64,000 nucleotides of DNA, taken from the NCBI GenBank assembly GCA_944548615.1, contig OX155954.1:7847498-7911497 (forward strand), written 5' to 3'. The translations under genes and the position numbers were made by a program. The notes under the pieces were generated by a model. The model was given only the letters and a program-made list of their open reading frames with translations, searched no databases and was not told where the DNA came from. Of the stretch, positions 10,559 through 23,940 are shown piece by piece. Numbering within the stretch: position 1 is the first letter of the stretch; each line of letters opens with the position of its first letter. The stretch is from Micropterix aruncella (taxonomy: Eukaryota > Arthropoda > Insecta > Lepidoptera > Micropterigidae).

Positions 10559-11671
10559 CTTCCTGTAAGCTACGCCGACATGCTTCATCATTGCCTGACA
10601 TCCTGCTACTTTCTAAGGAGTGGCGATTATTATAAACAAATCGACGGAGTAGCAATGGAATGCCCCAAATCGCCGATAGTTAGCGACTTATATATGGAAT
10701 ATTTTGAGGAATTAGCCATAAAAACCTACAAAATTAAGTCCATTCTCTGGCTTCGCTACGTGGACGATACCTTCTGCATCCTGAAAGGCAACATACAAAC
10801 GGTGAAAGAATTCCTGGGTCGTCTAAACTCCATACACCCAAAAATCAGATTCATTTATGAAGTAGTGAAGGACGGATCCATACCATTTTTAGATGTCAAA
10901 GTGACGAGGAGAAGTGACAATACTCTCGGACATACGGTATATCGGAAGCCCACACATACGGACAGATATTTGCATCCAAGCTCACACCATCATCCCTACC
11001 ATCTACGTTCAGTGCAGACGTCGCTCGTGAATCGAGCACGCGATCTATGCGACGCTGAGCATTTTCCGCAGGAGATGGAACATTTCAATGATGTCCTTAG
11101 GAGAAATGGATACGGAAAATAACACGAGACACGAACACAATCTAATACAGACGAAACTCAGAAACCGAGCAGATCAAGAGCATTCTTACCATACGTCAAG
11201 GGCGTGACAGATCGAATAAGTAAGATGCTAAACAGAATCGATATAAAAACGATCTTCAAACCGACCCAAAATATAGCTCGATTTTTGAGTCCTGTAAAGG
11301 AGTTAATACCACTGCAAACCCCGGGTGTGTATAAAGTCGAATGCAGTTGCGGTCTAGCCTACGTTGGACAAACGAAACGGCCCATAGCAACGCGACTGAC
11401 AGAACACATCAAAACTGTTAAAAACGTTCAGCGAGAAAAATCGGCGATCTGCGAACATATATTGAATAGCGGAAGTAACCACTGGATGCAGTTTCAAAAT
11501 CCCATTGTGCTATCCAAGGAACAATTCTACTTTCCTCGCATGATCCGGGAAGCCATTGAAATAAGAAGAACCCCGAACTTCAATAGAGACGACGGTTACA
11601 AACTCTCTTCTACGTGGAACCCTCTTCTTAAAATGTTTCCGTCCGAGCATGCCCCCCCACTACCGTTATAA
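10559..11671 (+). pseudogene. Penelope-like element: reverse transcriptase and GIY-YIG endonuclease, one stop
   Basis: Penelope-like elements copy themselves by RT plus a GIY-YIG nuclease in a single ORF. Here YFLRSGDYYKQIDGVAM marks the RT finger/palm start. YVDD at 10757-10768 is the catalytic motif, and IPFLDVKV..YRKPTHTDRYLH follows as in the family. After the RT the same frame meets one TAA at 11120-11122. It then stays open to the GIY-YIG domain: GVYKVECSCGLAYVGQTKR from 11323, with the CxC insert typical of these nucleases, and the stop at 11669-11671. So one nonsense codon separates otherwise intact domains. The 5' end is lost: the N-terminal RT is missing and the upstream sequence is unrelated. 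The terminal repeat follows at once. Confidence 0.9.
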
Positions 11672-11880
11672 CCTACGCAGTGGCGGCAGCGGTATGCGGC
11701 CTACTCGCAAAACAACGAATTGACAACTCTTTCAGTCTACCCTGGACAACGGCTGCTGTAACGTCACCGAAACGTCGGGTGCTACAAATTTCACGCGGTA
11801 AATTCGTTTCTATCCTATTTATAATGTCAAACAACCGCGATGGTCTTCGATTTTACACTGAAGGCTCTTCCGGATAGTTG
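11672..11880 (+). repeat. Penelope-like element terminal repeat
   Basis: It directly follows the GIY-YIG stop: GTCTACCCTGGACAACGG, CACCGAAACGTCGGGTG (a hairpin), CACGCGGTAAATTCG, CTATCCTATTTATAATG. Copies or pieces occur at 105-355, 13010-13075, 59051-59178 and 59577-59617. Terminal repeats of this group often carry hammerhead ribozymes; I could not find an intact core here. Confidence 0.65.
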
Positions 11881-12110
11881 CCCTACTGGGTGTTAGATTA
11901 TACCGCCTGAGCTCGGTCGTTATTGCATCGTTTGTTGTCTAGCATCCCGGGAACACTGCGACGACCCCTGGGTCGCCGCCGCCAGCTATTCTGAACTAGC
12001 GCGAGCGGGTGAGGATGACAATTGTGCCGGATAAGATGTTGTTTCGTTCTCCCCTTACTCCCTTTATCGCTTTGCTTCTTCAGTAATATTTTTGATACAA
12101 AACTACGCTT
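11881..12110. other. Unassigned, GC-richer sequence after the Penelope end
   Basis: It may be the start of another copy of the element, but I have no internal match to prove that. No gene seen. Confidence 0.3.
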
Positions 12111-12149
12111 CCCAGATTATTAAAACTTTGCTTGCTTGCTACCATGATA

Positions 12150-12300
12150 ATTAGACCGATACTCAAGAAAAAAATATTAGCAAAAACTGTAAACAAAGAC
12201 TATGTAATAAAACTACAAACGCTGCAAATTAGGAGTATTGTCAGGATATTTATCCTGGTTTTCAGGACACACCTATTGATTATTGGTAATACAGGCAACC
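12150..12300 (-). repeat. Dispersed LINE-tail repeat (family F), minus copy
   Basis: Reverse complement of the tails at 37290-37460 and 40755-40920: GGTGTGTCCTGAAAACCAGG, CCTAATTTGCAGCG and ATAGTCTTTGTCTAT. The copy at 37290 follows an RT-like C-terminus, so the family is probably a LINE 3' end. Confidence 0.55.
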
Positions 12301-12634
12301 ACAATTTAATGGTATAAAAAAAACGGCGATCGCACTATATATTTTTATTTTTTCCGACGGATTCCATGGGTCTCTTTCCTGGAAACCACCGCTAAACAAA
12401 ACCAGAATCCACTTTTTTTGTACTGTGTCATACACATATTATTTTTCCCCTTCAATTCGTTTGAATGGCTTCGTTGTGTAGATGATATATAAAAAAGAAA
12501 AATATATGTTAACAACATAAAAAATCGTTTAGTTTTAGTAGAATGACTGCTGCGTTCAATATTAATTGATAATTAGTATGATAAAGTTAACTTTTAATTA
12601 ATGTTCTTTTATTTTTTGACATAGTCACCTTTTA

Positions 12635-12958
12635 GGGGCTCTCTAGAGTCTAGACGATCAAGCATGCTTGACAAGCATCGCGCCGCTGGCTGGGAGAGGA
12701 TCGTAAACCGCAGGAAAAATGCAAATATTTTTTTTTAATATTTACCAAAAATGCTTAATTTTGTAGTATATACCAAGGATTAACATTAATTAGACGTAAT
12801 TGATTGATGAATGACGTGACTCCCTGGTATAAACTACAAAATTAGACATTTTTGGCAAATATTTTAAAAAAATATTTGCATTTTTCCTGCGATTTACGAT
12901 CCCCTCCCAGCCCGCGACGCGATGCTTGTCAAGCATGCTTGATCGTCTAGAGAGCCCC
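12635..12958. mobile_element. Harbinger-type MITE with long inverted repeats and TTA duplication
   Basis: GGGGCTCTCTAGA at 12635 is matched by TCTAGAGAGCCCC ending at 12958. The arms run about 140 bp at high identity (through GATCAAGCATGCTTGACAAG, GATCGTAAA.CGCAGGAAAAA and TTTTGTAGT.TATACCA). They leave a short central spacer. TTA flanks both ends (12632-12634 and 12959-12961), the target duplication of PIF/Harbinger transposons. There is no ORF. A five-base insertion near the left end is the main difference between the arms. Confidence 0.88.
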
Positions 12959-13009
12959 TTAATAGGTACACTTGATGTATATTGTCTATTAGCGCTATCC
13001 AGACTCTGG

Positions 13010-13080
13010 ACAGTTTACCCTGGACAGTCCAGAGTCTACCCTGGACAACGGCGGTTCGTTTTTTATCCTAGGTATTTACA
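13010..13080 (+). repeat. Penelope terminal-repeat fragment
   Basis: AGTCTACCCTGGACAACGG matches the terminal repeat at 11737. It is preceded by a near-duplicate TTACCCTGGACAGTCC, giving a short local duplication. Confidence 0.5.
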
Positions 13081-13214
13081 ATATTAAGGTCTACTATATC
13101 AAGGTACTTATTATACAATATCAAGGTCTTCGATTTCAGATAGGGCTTGGTTTTATAATTGGTTAGATTTCCTATAGGTACTGGTTTAATTACAACTGCC
13201 TGTATGACTATCAG

Positions 13215-13500
13215 TGCTCTGAGAAAAATAAAACGGTGTAATACATGGAAATGCGCATGTCTAAAGGATTACGTATATAACACAGACTGTGGTCCATAAG
13301 TATGAAATAACATGACGCGTACCGGTATTGGCGTGACGATAGTTACCGTGTCGTCATGTTAAAATATAATGTTATTTTATTACGTCGCGACCTTGGGATC
13401 AGGCTTCTAACATGACAACATGTAGTATTAGGTATACGTACGGCTATAGTCGGACAAATGAATCGTGTTGAATCTACAGTATACTGTTTTTTCCGTATTA
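13215..13500 (-). mobile_element. Partial MITE, CACTGAGAAAA family
   Basis: Starts near CTCTGAGAAAAAT and shares GGATTACGTATATAAC, ATGACGCGTACCGG and the central ATGTTATTTTATTACGTC with the copy at 34211-34654, in opposite orientation. Confidence 0.55.
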
Positions 13501-13584
13501 ACCGTAAGGAATAAGTTGATACATATAATTCAGTAATAGAGTGTTCCTTGTAATTCAATAAAATTACGATTAAAACATTGTTAG

Positions 13585-15925
<2,341 letters not shown>

Positions 15926-16577
15926 TTCTGTATAAAACCGTAATAACAAAATGGTAATGTAAGAATCAAGCCAATATTTTTCTCAGTGTGGGGTTTCATT
16001 ACAACACTTTCCAGGCGCTGCTAAAACGTGAGTTGTACTCTTGGGATAATTGGCAGGTGAGTGGAACGGAACGGTGCGGAGGGAAACGCCGATGGCGTGC
16101 GGGCCGCATTCAGTGAGAGCGCCCCGCCCATGCAGTGCGATCGCTTTGACCCTCCCGATACAATACCACCTATCACTAATGCCATTTTAATGATGTTAAA
16201 CGATTGACCTGATACAGCAACCTACAATTATATTGAGAGATGAAGGGGAGAGGTAGATACAGCCTAGCTTCACTTTTCATTACATTGAAATAAATTGAAG
16301 ATTTGGAAAATTTGGATGATTAGACGACTTGTAATAAATTGTTAGGAATTGTTAAACACGAAATTTAAGACCATTTTTTTGTATGCCGTAATAAAAATAA
16401 TTTGAAAAACCGTAATAAAAATAATTATAAATACATTTTTTTATACAATAGTTCACTTTCTTACAGCAGTCGTGTTTCTTATTTTTTTTTCAACATATTC
16501 ACTCGTTTCAGTATTCTTTGTATTACACACGTTGTATTATATCATTGTATTGCGTTGTATTACATATTGTAATGCAC
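15926..16577. other. Unassigned sequence
   Basis: Contains one TTTTTCTCAGTG (about 15977-15988) like a MITE end, and a GC-rich patch at 16060-16150. No gene recognised. Confidence 0.4.
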
Positions 16578-16965
16578 TCTGATTGCTGTCAGATCTCCGA
16601 ATTTAGGCTGCGTCGGACGTGGTCAGTACCTGGATGGGAGACCGCCTAAGAGCTGCCAAGTGATGTTATAAAAGCTGGCCGCCTGTAAGTTATTGTCAAT
16701 ATATAGTTAAGCCGTTACCTTAAGGGGTATTAAAGGGGGCATAAAAGTTAAAACACATTAAAATTTATACAATCTTGTTGCAAATAACTTTCTATTGGAA
16801 CTTTCCTTGGAGGAATTCCTCAATGAAGTAGTAGCTGTAAGAAATCGCGAAACGATAAGCCCGCCGTTTGTACTAAGTTAAAATAGAATTTAAGTTTTCT
16901 TTACCAATATAATTATTTTTGTTAGTACAATAAAGGTATTTTTCGTTTCATTTCATTTAATTTTA
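16578..16965 (+). mobile_element. 5S-headed SINE
   Basis: TTTAGGCTGCGTCGGACGTG and GGATGGGAGACCGCCT at 16600-16650 match 5S rRNA internal promoter regions, with a degraded 5' portion. The sequence ends in GTAAG, a hairpin ATCG..CGAT (16844-16856), GCCCGCCGTTTGT and AATAAAG. That tail is shared with other SINEs in the window, which supports a SINE rather than a stray 5S pseudogene. Confidence 0.65.
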
Positions 16966-17213
16966 TATAGTTAACTATTTTTTACTCTTTTTTGAAAGAT
17001 ATTAAAGAATTTCACCTCTTTTATAACATCACTTAGTCTGATGTGGGTAAATAAATAAAATACAATAGGTACAAACGGAGCTGCCATGGAATTCACCGAC
17101 CGAAGTCGGGCCCATCATATAGTGTTATTACACTTCTAGGGGGTGAGCAGTGGATTCCGGACTAACGACCGACTGTGTAGGTTTAGGACAGCTGTCTTGC
17201 CACATGTGAGCGT

Positions 17214-17759
17214 TCACCTTACCACCCATTCACTCCCCCTTCGATGGCATAGAATTTGAGATGCGGAAATCGCGGTCTTAGATATTTTTTCTAAGAAGGA
17301 GTTGATTATTTTCCTGGAGAGATCTTTAAAATGGTGAAACAGAGATTTAGCTGGCAGGCCACGAGCGCCAATTTCCACCGCGTGAAGGTGAACAGTGAAG
17401 CCGTTCCTGGTGACGGCATTTGCGAGATCATGGTATTTATTTAATTTGTACTCGTGGTCTTTTGGGATATTTGATTCCCATGGAACAGTTAATTCTACGA
17501 TAAGGGCCATCTTACGAGATAGAGAGTAAAGAGTTATATCTGGACGCAGGGCTGTGCATCCGAGACTTTCAGGGAATTTATACTGCTTAGAGACCGAATC
17601 GACCTCAAGAATCCAATCTGAAGCTTTCTCGATTATTGAGAAAGGTTTTGTAGTGAAATGTTTTATGGATAGTCCAGTGACAGTTCTGACTATATTGACA
17701 ACTCTGATTTCGTCACGCACGCAGGGACTCCCAGTGTCTTGTTGGGTATCCAAGCACAC
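17214..17759 (-). pseudogene. PD-(D/E)XK-nuclease-like protein fragment of an invertebrate mobile gene
   Basis: The 181-codon minus frame contains WILEVDSVSKQYKFPE, LRPDITLYS, IVELTVPWE and AVEIGARGLPAKSL. This combination (RPD, then ExTVPWE about 15 residues on, then a VEVG.RG motif) is widespread in multi-copy invertebrate proteins. It fits the PD-(D/E)XK active-site pattern. I do not know the exact element class. The N-terminal part is missing: the frame is cut at about 17759 and related sequence does not continue upstream. The domain itself has no stop. Function as a nuclease is inferred from the motif only. Confidence 0.6.
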
Positions 17760-17904
17760 GTTTATTCAAGAGGAATTCTATTGGGTTCTTAAATACGAAT
17801 GCCACATACATAATAAAGGGCTGATTTCTCAATGAGAGGAACAGCTCTCTCGCGGACGTCTCAAGGCCCCTCCACTTTGGCCAATGGCTCTGGCCAATGC
17901 TTAT

Positions 17905-18295
17905 GGCCAACGAAAGAGGCTGTGGAGGCTTTCGAAATGTGGATACACCGCTGTATCTTGAAAATATCATGGCGTGACAGAGTCACTAATATTGAAGTAT
18001 TGAGCGGACTTAAGAAGAAGATGGAACTTCTGACCACCATCAAACACAGGATGATGTCGTACTTCGGCCACATCGTGAGGTATGACAAATACAAATTACT
18101 CCAGCTCATTATCCAAGGCAAGATCGCTGAAAATAGAAGCGCCGGCAGGAGGCGGCATTCGTGGCTAAAGAATCTTCGAGACTGGTTTGGATGCAGCACC
18201 ACTTCGCTGTTCAGAGCAGCAGCCTCTAACTAAAGTGAAGATAGCTATTATGTTATCCAACCTCCGATAACAGTAGAACTCGAAGAAGAAGAAGT
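17905..18295 (+). pseudogene. RTE-clade LINE reverse transcriptase C-terminus and 3' end
   Basis: The frame reads EAFEMWIHRCILKISWRDRV, then TIKHRMMSYFGHIVR, LLQLIIQGKIAENRS, GRRRHSWLKNLRDWFG and LFRAAASN. These are the conserved C-terminal blocks of RTE-like endonuclease-reverse transcriptases. The stop at 18231-18233 is followed by a short 3' UTR ending in GAAGAAGAAG (18282-18292). The N-terminal endonuclease and RT palm are absent, as in typical 5'-truncated insertions. Similar ends lie at 52190-52440 and 62284-62452. Confidence 0.85.
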
Positions 18296-18420
18296 ATACA
18301 GTATCGCAGTATACCTATAGTATCACAGTATACCAGTATACCACTGTATCTAACTTGGTATACTGTGACAGTATACAGTTCTAGCTCGGTATACTGTGGC
18401 GTATCCCTGGGAAAAAACCG
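18296..18420. repeat. Clustered GTATAC/AGTATACC motifs
   Basis: At least seven AGTATAC or GTATACT motifs in both orientations within 110 bp (18294-18402). The palindromic hexamer GTATAC dominates. Low complexity, function unknown. Confidence 0.7.
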
Positions 18421-19379
18421 CTTCCCTTTCCCGCCTTTTTTGCCGCGTACGCTGTCATCTGCCGTCTGAACGCGCGATAGAGACGGCAATGTTGGCGGAG
18501 GCGCTAGCTGTCTCACTCGTTCGACAAGCGTCCCGTCCCGCGTTCCGATTCACCCTCTAGCGCGCTATGAGCGCCTGATACTTCGCGTCCGTACGAACTG
18601 CGGACGCGCCGCACGATTTTCGCCTTTTCTTTTCCGCTTCTTAGTAAAAAGTAAATTACACAAAAATCGGCTTTGTTTTTTAGATTTTTTCTAGATAGAC
18701 TGCACACATTCTTTCATGATGATTTTTGACAATTCCCATTACACAAACTTTTTTTATTGAATCAGAGACTGCAAGTTATTATTATTAAAGGTATGAGAAG
18801 AAGAAGAAGAAGTCGCACCGCATTTTTGAAATGCCGCATCCGAAAATGCTAATTCCGCTTTAGCTCGCTCAAAGTCCGATACCGAGAAAGATATCAATCT
18901 AACGACGCGGACGGACGCGAAAGAAGAAAAAATGTCAAGAAGCTGCGTCATAAACAAATAATCGGTAAGGCGCGCCATAAAACAACTTAATTTGCTGATC
19001 GAACCCCACCAATAAAAGACGCGGGACCACACGGTAGACGGACACAAAGGCTTCCTTCCTCACCGAAAGGAGAAAAAAGGGAACGACTCATCTCTGTATT
19101 TATTACTGGGCGCATACATAACAAAGCGCTGTGAGTCGGGACTCTAATGGGAAGTGGAGAGGGTTCGGGGAGGGAGAGAGGGGGTCTTGAAACATGCCCA
19201 CGTCCGTCCCCACGTTTTATCACGGGTCGAATATTCACATGAGCGGCGCTGCCAGTAATATTTGCTTGGATATTACGTGCCATTTTGATGATGTTACTAC
19301 ATTATACCAATGAAGACAGCAAACCTATCAGACGATTGCATCAGTTCGTGCCCTATTTAAGGGGAAATTTCAACACGTT
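18421..19379. other. GC-rich patches without a recognised gene
   Basis: 18430-18620 is CpG-rich (GCGCGCTATGAGCGCC, GTCCCGCGTTCCG), and 19130-19260 is a second GC patch. Both could be host promoter or repeat sequence. No splice-consistent exon or known motif was found. Confidence 0.35.
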
Positions 19380-20090
19380 TTAAAATTTAAAGGCAGTTTT
19401 ATTAATAAAGTGTAATCTCCATTCCTCCCCATATTTTTTTACAACGATCAGAAACCTTGTCGATTCCATTTTTGAAGAAACTAATTGATTATCCTTTATT
19501 ATACTTTATGTGGTGGTTTTCTACAGCTTCAACTGACCTAAAATTTTCGCCATTAAAACTGTTCTGCAAAGACTGGAACATTTATTGTATAGGATCCACT
19601 TCTCATCGCCTGTTACGATTCGATCCAAAAACGGTCCAGTTTCGTTTCGTGCGAGTAGAAACATGGCCACATTGATGCGATTTATTAGCTTATTCGTTTT
19701 AGTGAGGAGATGCAGCACCTAATTACCGAGATTAAAAATCTATCAAAGTTTTTTTAATGGCGGGAAGCGGTCAAATTTTTAATATTCAATCTCTCAGCAA
19801 TCTCGTCACTTGTACCTAATCCTTACATTTTTTTTCACTATAGAACAAACAGAGTCGTCATTAATAACAAAAGGTCGGCCAGAGAAAGGCTGATCTGGGC
19901 ATATTAGGATTTCGAAATCTGTCAAACCACTTTTTAATAGCCCGAAGAGCAGGAGTATGGTGCAAATAAACATTCTAAATGTCTTTTGCACAGTATCAAA
20001 ACTCGCACCTTTCCGAAATTCGTACGACATAACATGCCGCAAATGCATCTTATCGGTCCTATATTTTTTTAATTTCTCAAAACGCAAACA
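19380..20090 (-). pseudogene. Degenerate mariner transposase
   Basis: Read on the minus strand, HLRHVMSYEFRKGASFDTVQ (near 20050) matches the mariner N-terminal helix-turn-helix start. PFSGRPFVINDDSV follows. Then, in another frame, LLARNETGPFLDRIVTGDEKW (19600-19690) is the hallmark block containing the first catalytic Asp of the D,D34D triad. The remaining aspartates are not readable. At least two frameshifts split the gene. Mariners move by cut-and-paste into TA sites; this copy cannot encode a working enzyme. Confidence 0.85.
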
Positions 20091-20624
20091 AAACTATTTA
20101 TTTGAACTATGTATGTCTGGTGTGATAATAACATAACATTGTCACATTTTCAGTGCATGCAATGTAACGAATCATAAACACTGAATATCTGCTATAGAAG
20201 TAAGCTGGTGAAATATATGAAAAACGGGCACCAACTTATGCAATCTGATATAAAAATAAACACGATTAAAATAATATGTACAAAAACGAATACAGGATAG
20301 GATACGGAATGATAAAGATCAATAGGTTTGTTGGCGGAGATAATGTTTGTTTAATGACTCCTTGAAGGTGACTAGCGACGGAGCGCTTCTGGCGTTAGAT
20401 AGTAGCTGTAAACATGTAAACATCTCTTCTTTCTATATCGAATAAGCATATTTCTACATCGAAGAATATGTACCATACGTACTATCGTCGAAGAGTACGT
20501 GCCCTACAAGGTGGTATGTGCATGAAGTCGCGTGCGTCTGATGGTGGCAATGGCGCAATGACGTTGTCATTTTACATAGGTGCAAATTATTAATAAATAC
20601 TTTACATATACTTATCTATACTAA
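20091..20624. other. No gene recognised
   Basis: AT-rich, with near-repeats of GAAGA(A/G)TATGTACC at 20460-20510. Nothing assignable. Confidence 0.4.
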
Positions 20625-21379
20625 TATTATAAAGAGGTAAAGTTTGTGACGTTGTAGGAAGTAATCTCTGGATCTACTAAACCGATTTTGAAAATTCTTC
20701 TACCAATAGAAAGCCACTTTATTTGTGAGTGTCATAGGTTTCCGATACATATTAACTACATATTAATCCGAAAAATGAAAAGACTTTTTCGTGGTAGTTG
20801 GATTTCCAAAGTAAGTCGGAAAAAACGGTCGAACGAAAACGTTTCTAATTAACGCTGCCTTAAATATGAGAGATATGTGATTAAGTTCTAGAGAAAAGTT
20901 GTAGAGCTTGATAATGCCTACAAAAAAGTCAGCGACAGCATATGCCTAACTTTTATATTTAAGTAACAAAAAGTAGTATTTTATATTAAAAAAATAATTT
21001 TAATCGTTAGTTCATGTTTATTGGTCATATTATCAACAATTATGAATTAATATCAAAATAAGTAAATTTATCGTCTCAAGTATATGAAACAAAAGACTTT
21101 TCCCTTTTACTGCATATAATTTCACTTTTACTGCATAAATGGTTAAAGAGATAAGACACTCACAAATAAGACACTCACAAGAAGACACTCACAAATAACG
21201 GTAATATAGCCAAATTGGCATGGAAAATACATAGGTACATACATATGCAGTAAAAATATAACCCTTCTTTTGGCAGTCAGGAAATATATCATAGCACTCA
21301 GTACTAACCAAACCACACTGATAATTTCATCACAAGTAAAAAGTTTTACCGCCCAGCGAAGTGGGCACGGGTCAGCTAG
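20625..21379 (+). mobile_element. Complete non-autonomous Helitron
   Basis: The 5' end TCTATACTAATATTATAAAG is preceded by A (20624). The 3' end is GGGTCAGCTAG, followed by T (21380). This gives the A/T insertion site, 5' TC and 3' CTAG of Helitrons. A terminal hairpin GCCCA-GCGAAG-TGGGC sits at 21351-21366, ten bases from the end. The 755-bp interior is AT-rich with no Rep/helicase coding and includes three near-copies of AAGACACTCACAA (21150-21195). Confidence 0.85.
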
Positions 21380-21639
21380 TTTTATATAAAGGTAAGTTAC
21401 TTGTAGTTCAATTACAAGAAAATAATCAAAAGCAAATTTTAAAAAAAAATAAAAATAATAAGGTTCGATAAGTTCTTTAAGAATAATCAACACCAGAAGT
21501 ACAACTAGACTTAAAAAAAAAACTCTAAAATATATAGAATATCATATTATCACATAATCCATATCACATAATTATAGAAAAAAATATTATTCAAGAATAA
21601 ACAAGTAGATTTGATGACTACTATATTTATCTGTTAAAA

Positions 21640-22240
21640 TTTTAGACTGCCTTATGAAATTAATCCAAATTATAGAGAGCATGCATGCCTATGTTTTTTT
21701 CTATGATTTTTTTACATGCGATCTCTTGGAGTTTTTAATTTTTTATGGCAACAGGTAAAAAAAATACAGCTCAAATATAAACATAGTTTTTGGTATAAAC
21801 ACAGCCGTTCTTTTGGGATTACAATGTTATTTTTATTGCGTGTGTTATAATCATGTAAACTCGAGTGCTTTCCCTGGTATTCCAAGTTTGTTTTCGCATA
21901 CATTAAACACTGATAAAAGAATTCAGATTTAAAGTCAATATTTTTTATCTTATAAGGTAGGACGGAGCACAGTAATCGTCTCTTTGTCACCCAAATATCG
22001 CCTTAAAAGCATGCTTTTGCAGTATCTAAGTGCGATGGCTATCCGGTGCATTACCCCAATTTAAGACACAATGAAATACTTATAGTATCTGCTTACTGCG
22101 GCTCGTTCTCCAGTTAGAAATTTGATTTTTCGGATGACATAAATAGCTAAGGTAAAAACCTTCGATAGCCTTTCGATATCTTTACTCCATTTAAATTTCT
22201 GGTCTTTTGTAAATCCTTAATATTTATTAAAATATATTAG
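21640..22240 (-). pseudogene. Degenerate jockey/CR1-like LINE RT C-terminus
   Basis: On the minus strand the frame near 22200 gives KWSKDIERLSKVFTLAIYVI and, further on, KIKFLTGERAA, matching the thumb region of jockey-like RTs (L.W..HI..L..K). Downstream, WGNAPDSHRT and then SLHDYNTRNKNNIVIPKERL (about 21810-21870) match the C-terminal blocks of the same group. Several frameshifts and a stop separate the parts, so the copy is dead. Confidence 0.75.
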
Positions 22241-22369
22241 TGAGTCTTGAAGGGAGAAGGCTATGTTAGGTACAATCGTCTCTACTTCTGCATGATGAGC
22301 TCCAGGTTTATATGCCTTACAGCCCGAACAATTTATTGAAATCGAACAATTTATTATTCAATTCAGTGA

Positions 22370-22960
22370 GTCTGCCAACGAGCCTTGACCAAGTCCGTGA
22401 CGTCTTCCCCTGAGCAATTTTCCTTTAGCGGGGCTTGACGTGAGCCGGGATCATTGACCAGACTTTCTGAGTGGGTATCTGGTGAAGCGCTTGATTATAC
22501 AAGCGCTTGTGGTAAAAGAGTGTGTAACCGGGAGAGGAGAGTATATGGTATCTTTGCGGTGAATGACTACTGAGCTGCGATATCGCTGACAGTCCCCTAT
22601 TCTAGTAGCCTGCGCGGGTACAGCTTCCGGACTTCTGGCAGCCTGGTGTGCAGCGGGGTGTGCTCACGGGTGTGCTAGTGCGGCGAGCTGTCAGCCCTTC
22701 GGTACATAGCGCACGCGAGGTGCTTTATGTACCTAATCCTCCGCGGACTATGTTTCGCTAAAGTCTTCGACACTTTTCTCAGCCTGGCGTTCAGCACCCG
22801 TTGGATGTTCCTACGCTGAGATGCCGAGATCAGGTGGTACCAGAACGGGACCGCGTGGTCCCGTCTTCAGCAGTCGTTTCTTCGCCGGGATTGCAGCTGA
22901 ACGAAGCATCGGTAGCAGCTCATATGTAGTATTTATTCTGAAAACCTACTACTACTTCTA
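22370..22960. other. GC-richer unassigned segment
   Basis: Distinctly richer in GC than its flanks and ending near ACCTACTACTACTTC, which resembles the trinucleotide end of the LINE at 9180. It might be a LINE or LTR-element untranslated region. No protein motif seen. Confidence 0.35.
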
Positions 22961-23069
22961 TTATATATCGGTAGCATATTCATATCACATTAAAAACCAT
23001 GTCAGAACAATGCAAACGTGTATTTTAATGGAATGTTTCGAATTTCAGATTTTCCTAAAAAGAATAATG

Positions 23070-23440
23070 CTTGGCAACACTGTCATGGACGGCGGTGCCG
23101 GCGTTTCGCGGCAGACGAAAAGCGACCGCGTCGCCTCGTGCGTATGGCCGAGAATCGCGAGGCGGGCGGGTGGTTAGGCGCATTCCGCCGCGTCGCGGCG
23201 CGTACCTTCTACGCGCTCATGTTCTCCTGGTATCCGGCGGAGCGCTCGGTCGCTGGCTCGCTCGGATGTGGGTCGATCGCTCACCGCACGAATGTGCCCG
23301 AGCACGACCGAGCCGCACCGACCGCGTCCGAACAGATACGACGGCTCCGTGCTCGCTCGCGGTCGCGGTAATCCTACTCGCGTCGTGCTCTCTTTAGCCG
23401 AACCGGCTTCTTTGGGGGGGTTATTCCATAAACGCGTCGA
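23070..23440. other. CpG-rich island, possible host promoter or first exon
   Basis: A dense CpG stretch in an AT-rich setting, with several overlapping open frames on both strands. Such overlap is expected from base composition. No known domain is visible, so I do not call a gene. Confidence 0.35.
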
Positions 23441-23940
23441 CAATGACCTGTCGAATCGAGAGAGAGGTCTCGAATACGAGAAATACATACTACCTATAAA
23501 ATAAAAAGAGAGAGGGAGAAAGAGACACACAGCGGGATGTTGATATAAGAGTGAGGCCCAAAGCACGAATATTTAAAAAAAACTATTTCGTTAATAGACT
23601 GAAATCTCTGTTATATTTTAGGAAAATGATCTTTAGAAAGATACCACAAATAGCCATGAACATTTCAAACACAAATATAGATACTTATCATTTCATATAT
23701 GAAAGTATTTACGAAAAGAGTGTTTACAAATTTAATCAGCCAGTGGCTTAGATAGCTATTTGCATTTGCCTGTCGAAAAAAAAACGTGTTTTTTTCCTAC
23801 CATTACTGATTAGGTATCACGTATAAGCTTAGGTAGTAATATTCGAAGAAAAAGCCAATGCCAAAGTATTCATATACCTACTAATTAAGAACGTCAAGCT
23901 GGATTTAGTAAAAATACAGTTTTAAAATCAAGAATCTATT

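Noticed and set aside
11737..11800. Hammerhead ribozyme in the Penelope terminal repeat
   Set aside because: Expected from the group, but I could not find a complete CUGANGA..GAAA core with the right stems on either strand. A covariance-model search would decide.
23018..23397. Three overlapping plus-strand genes and one minus-strand gene
   Set aside because: All overlap in a CpG-rich patch where stops are rare by composition, and none has a recognisable domain.
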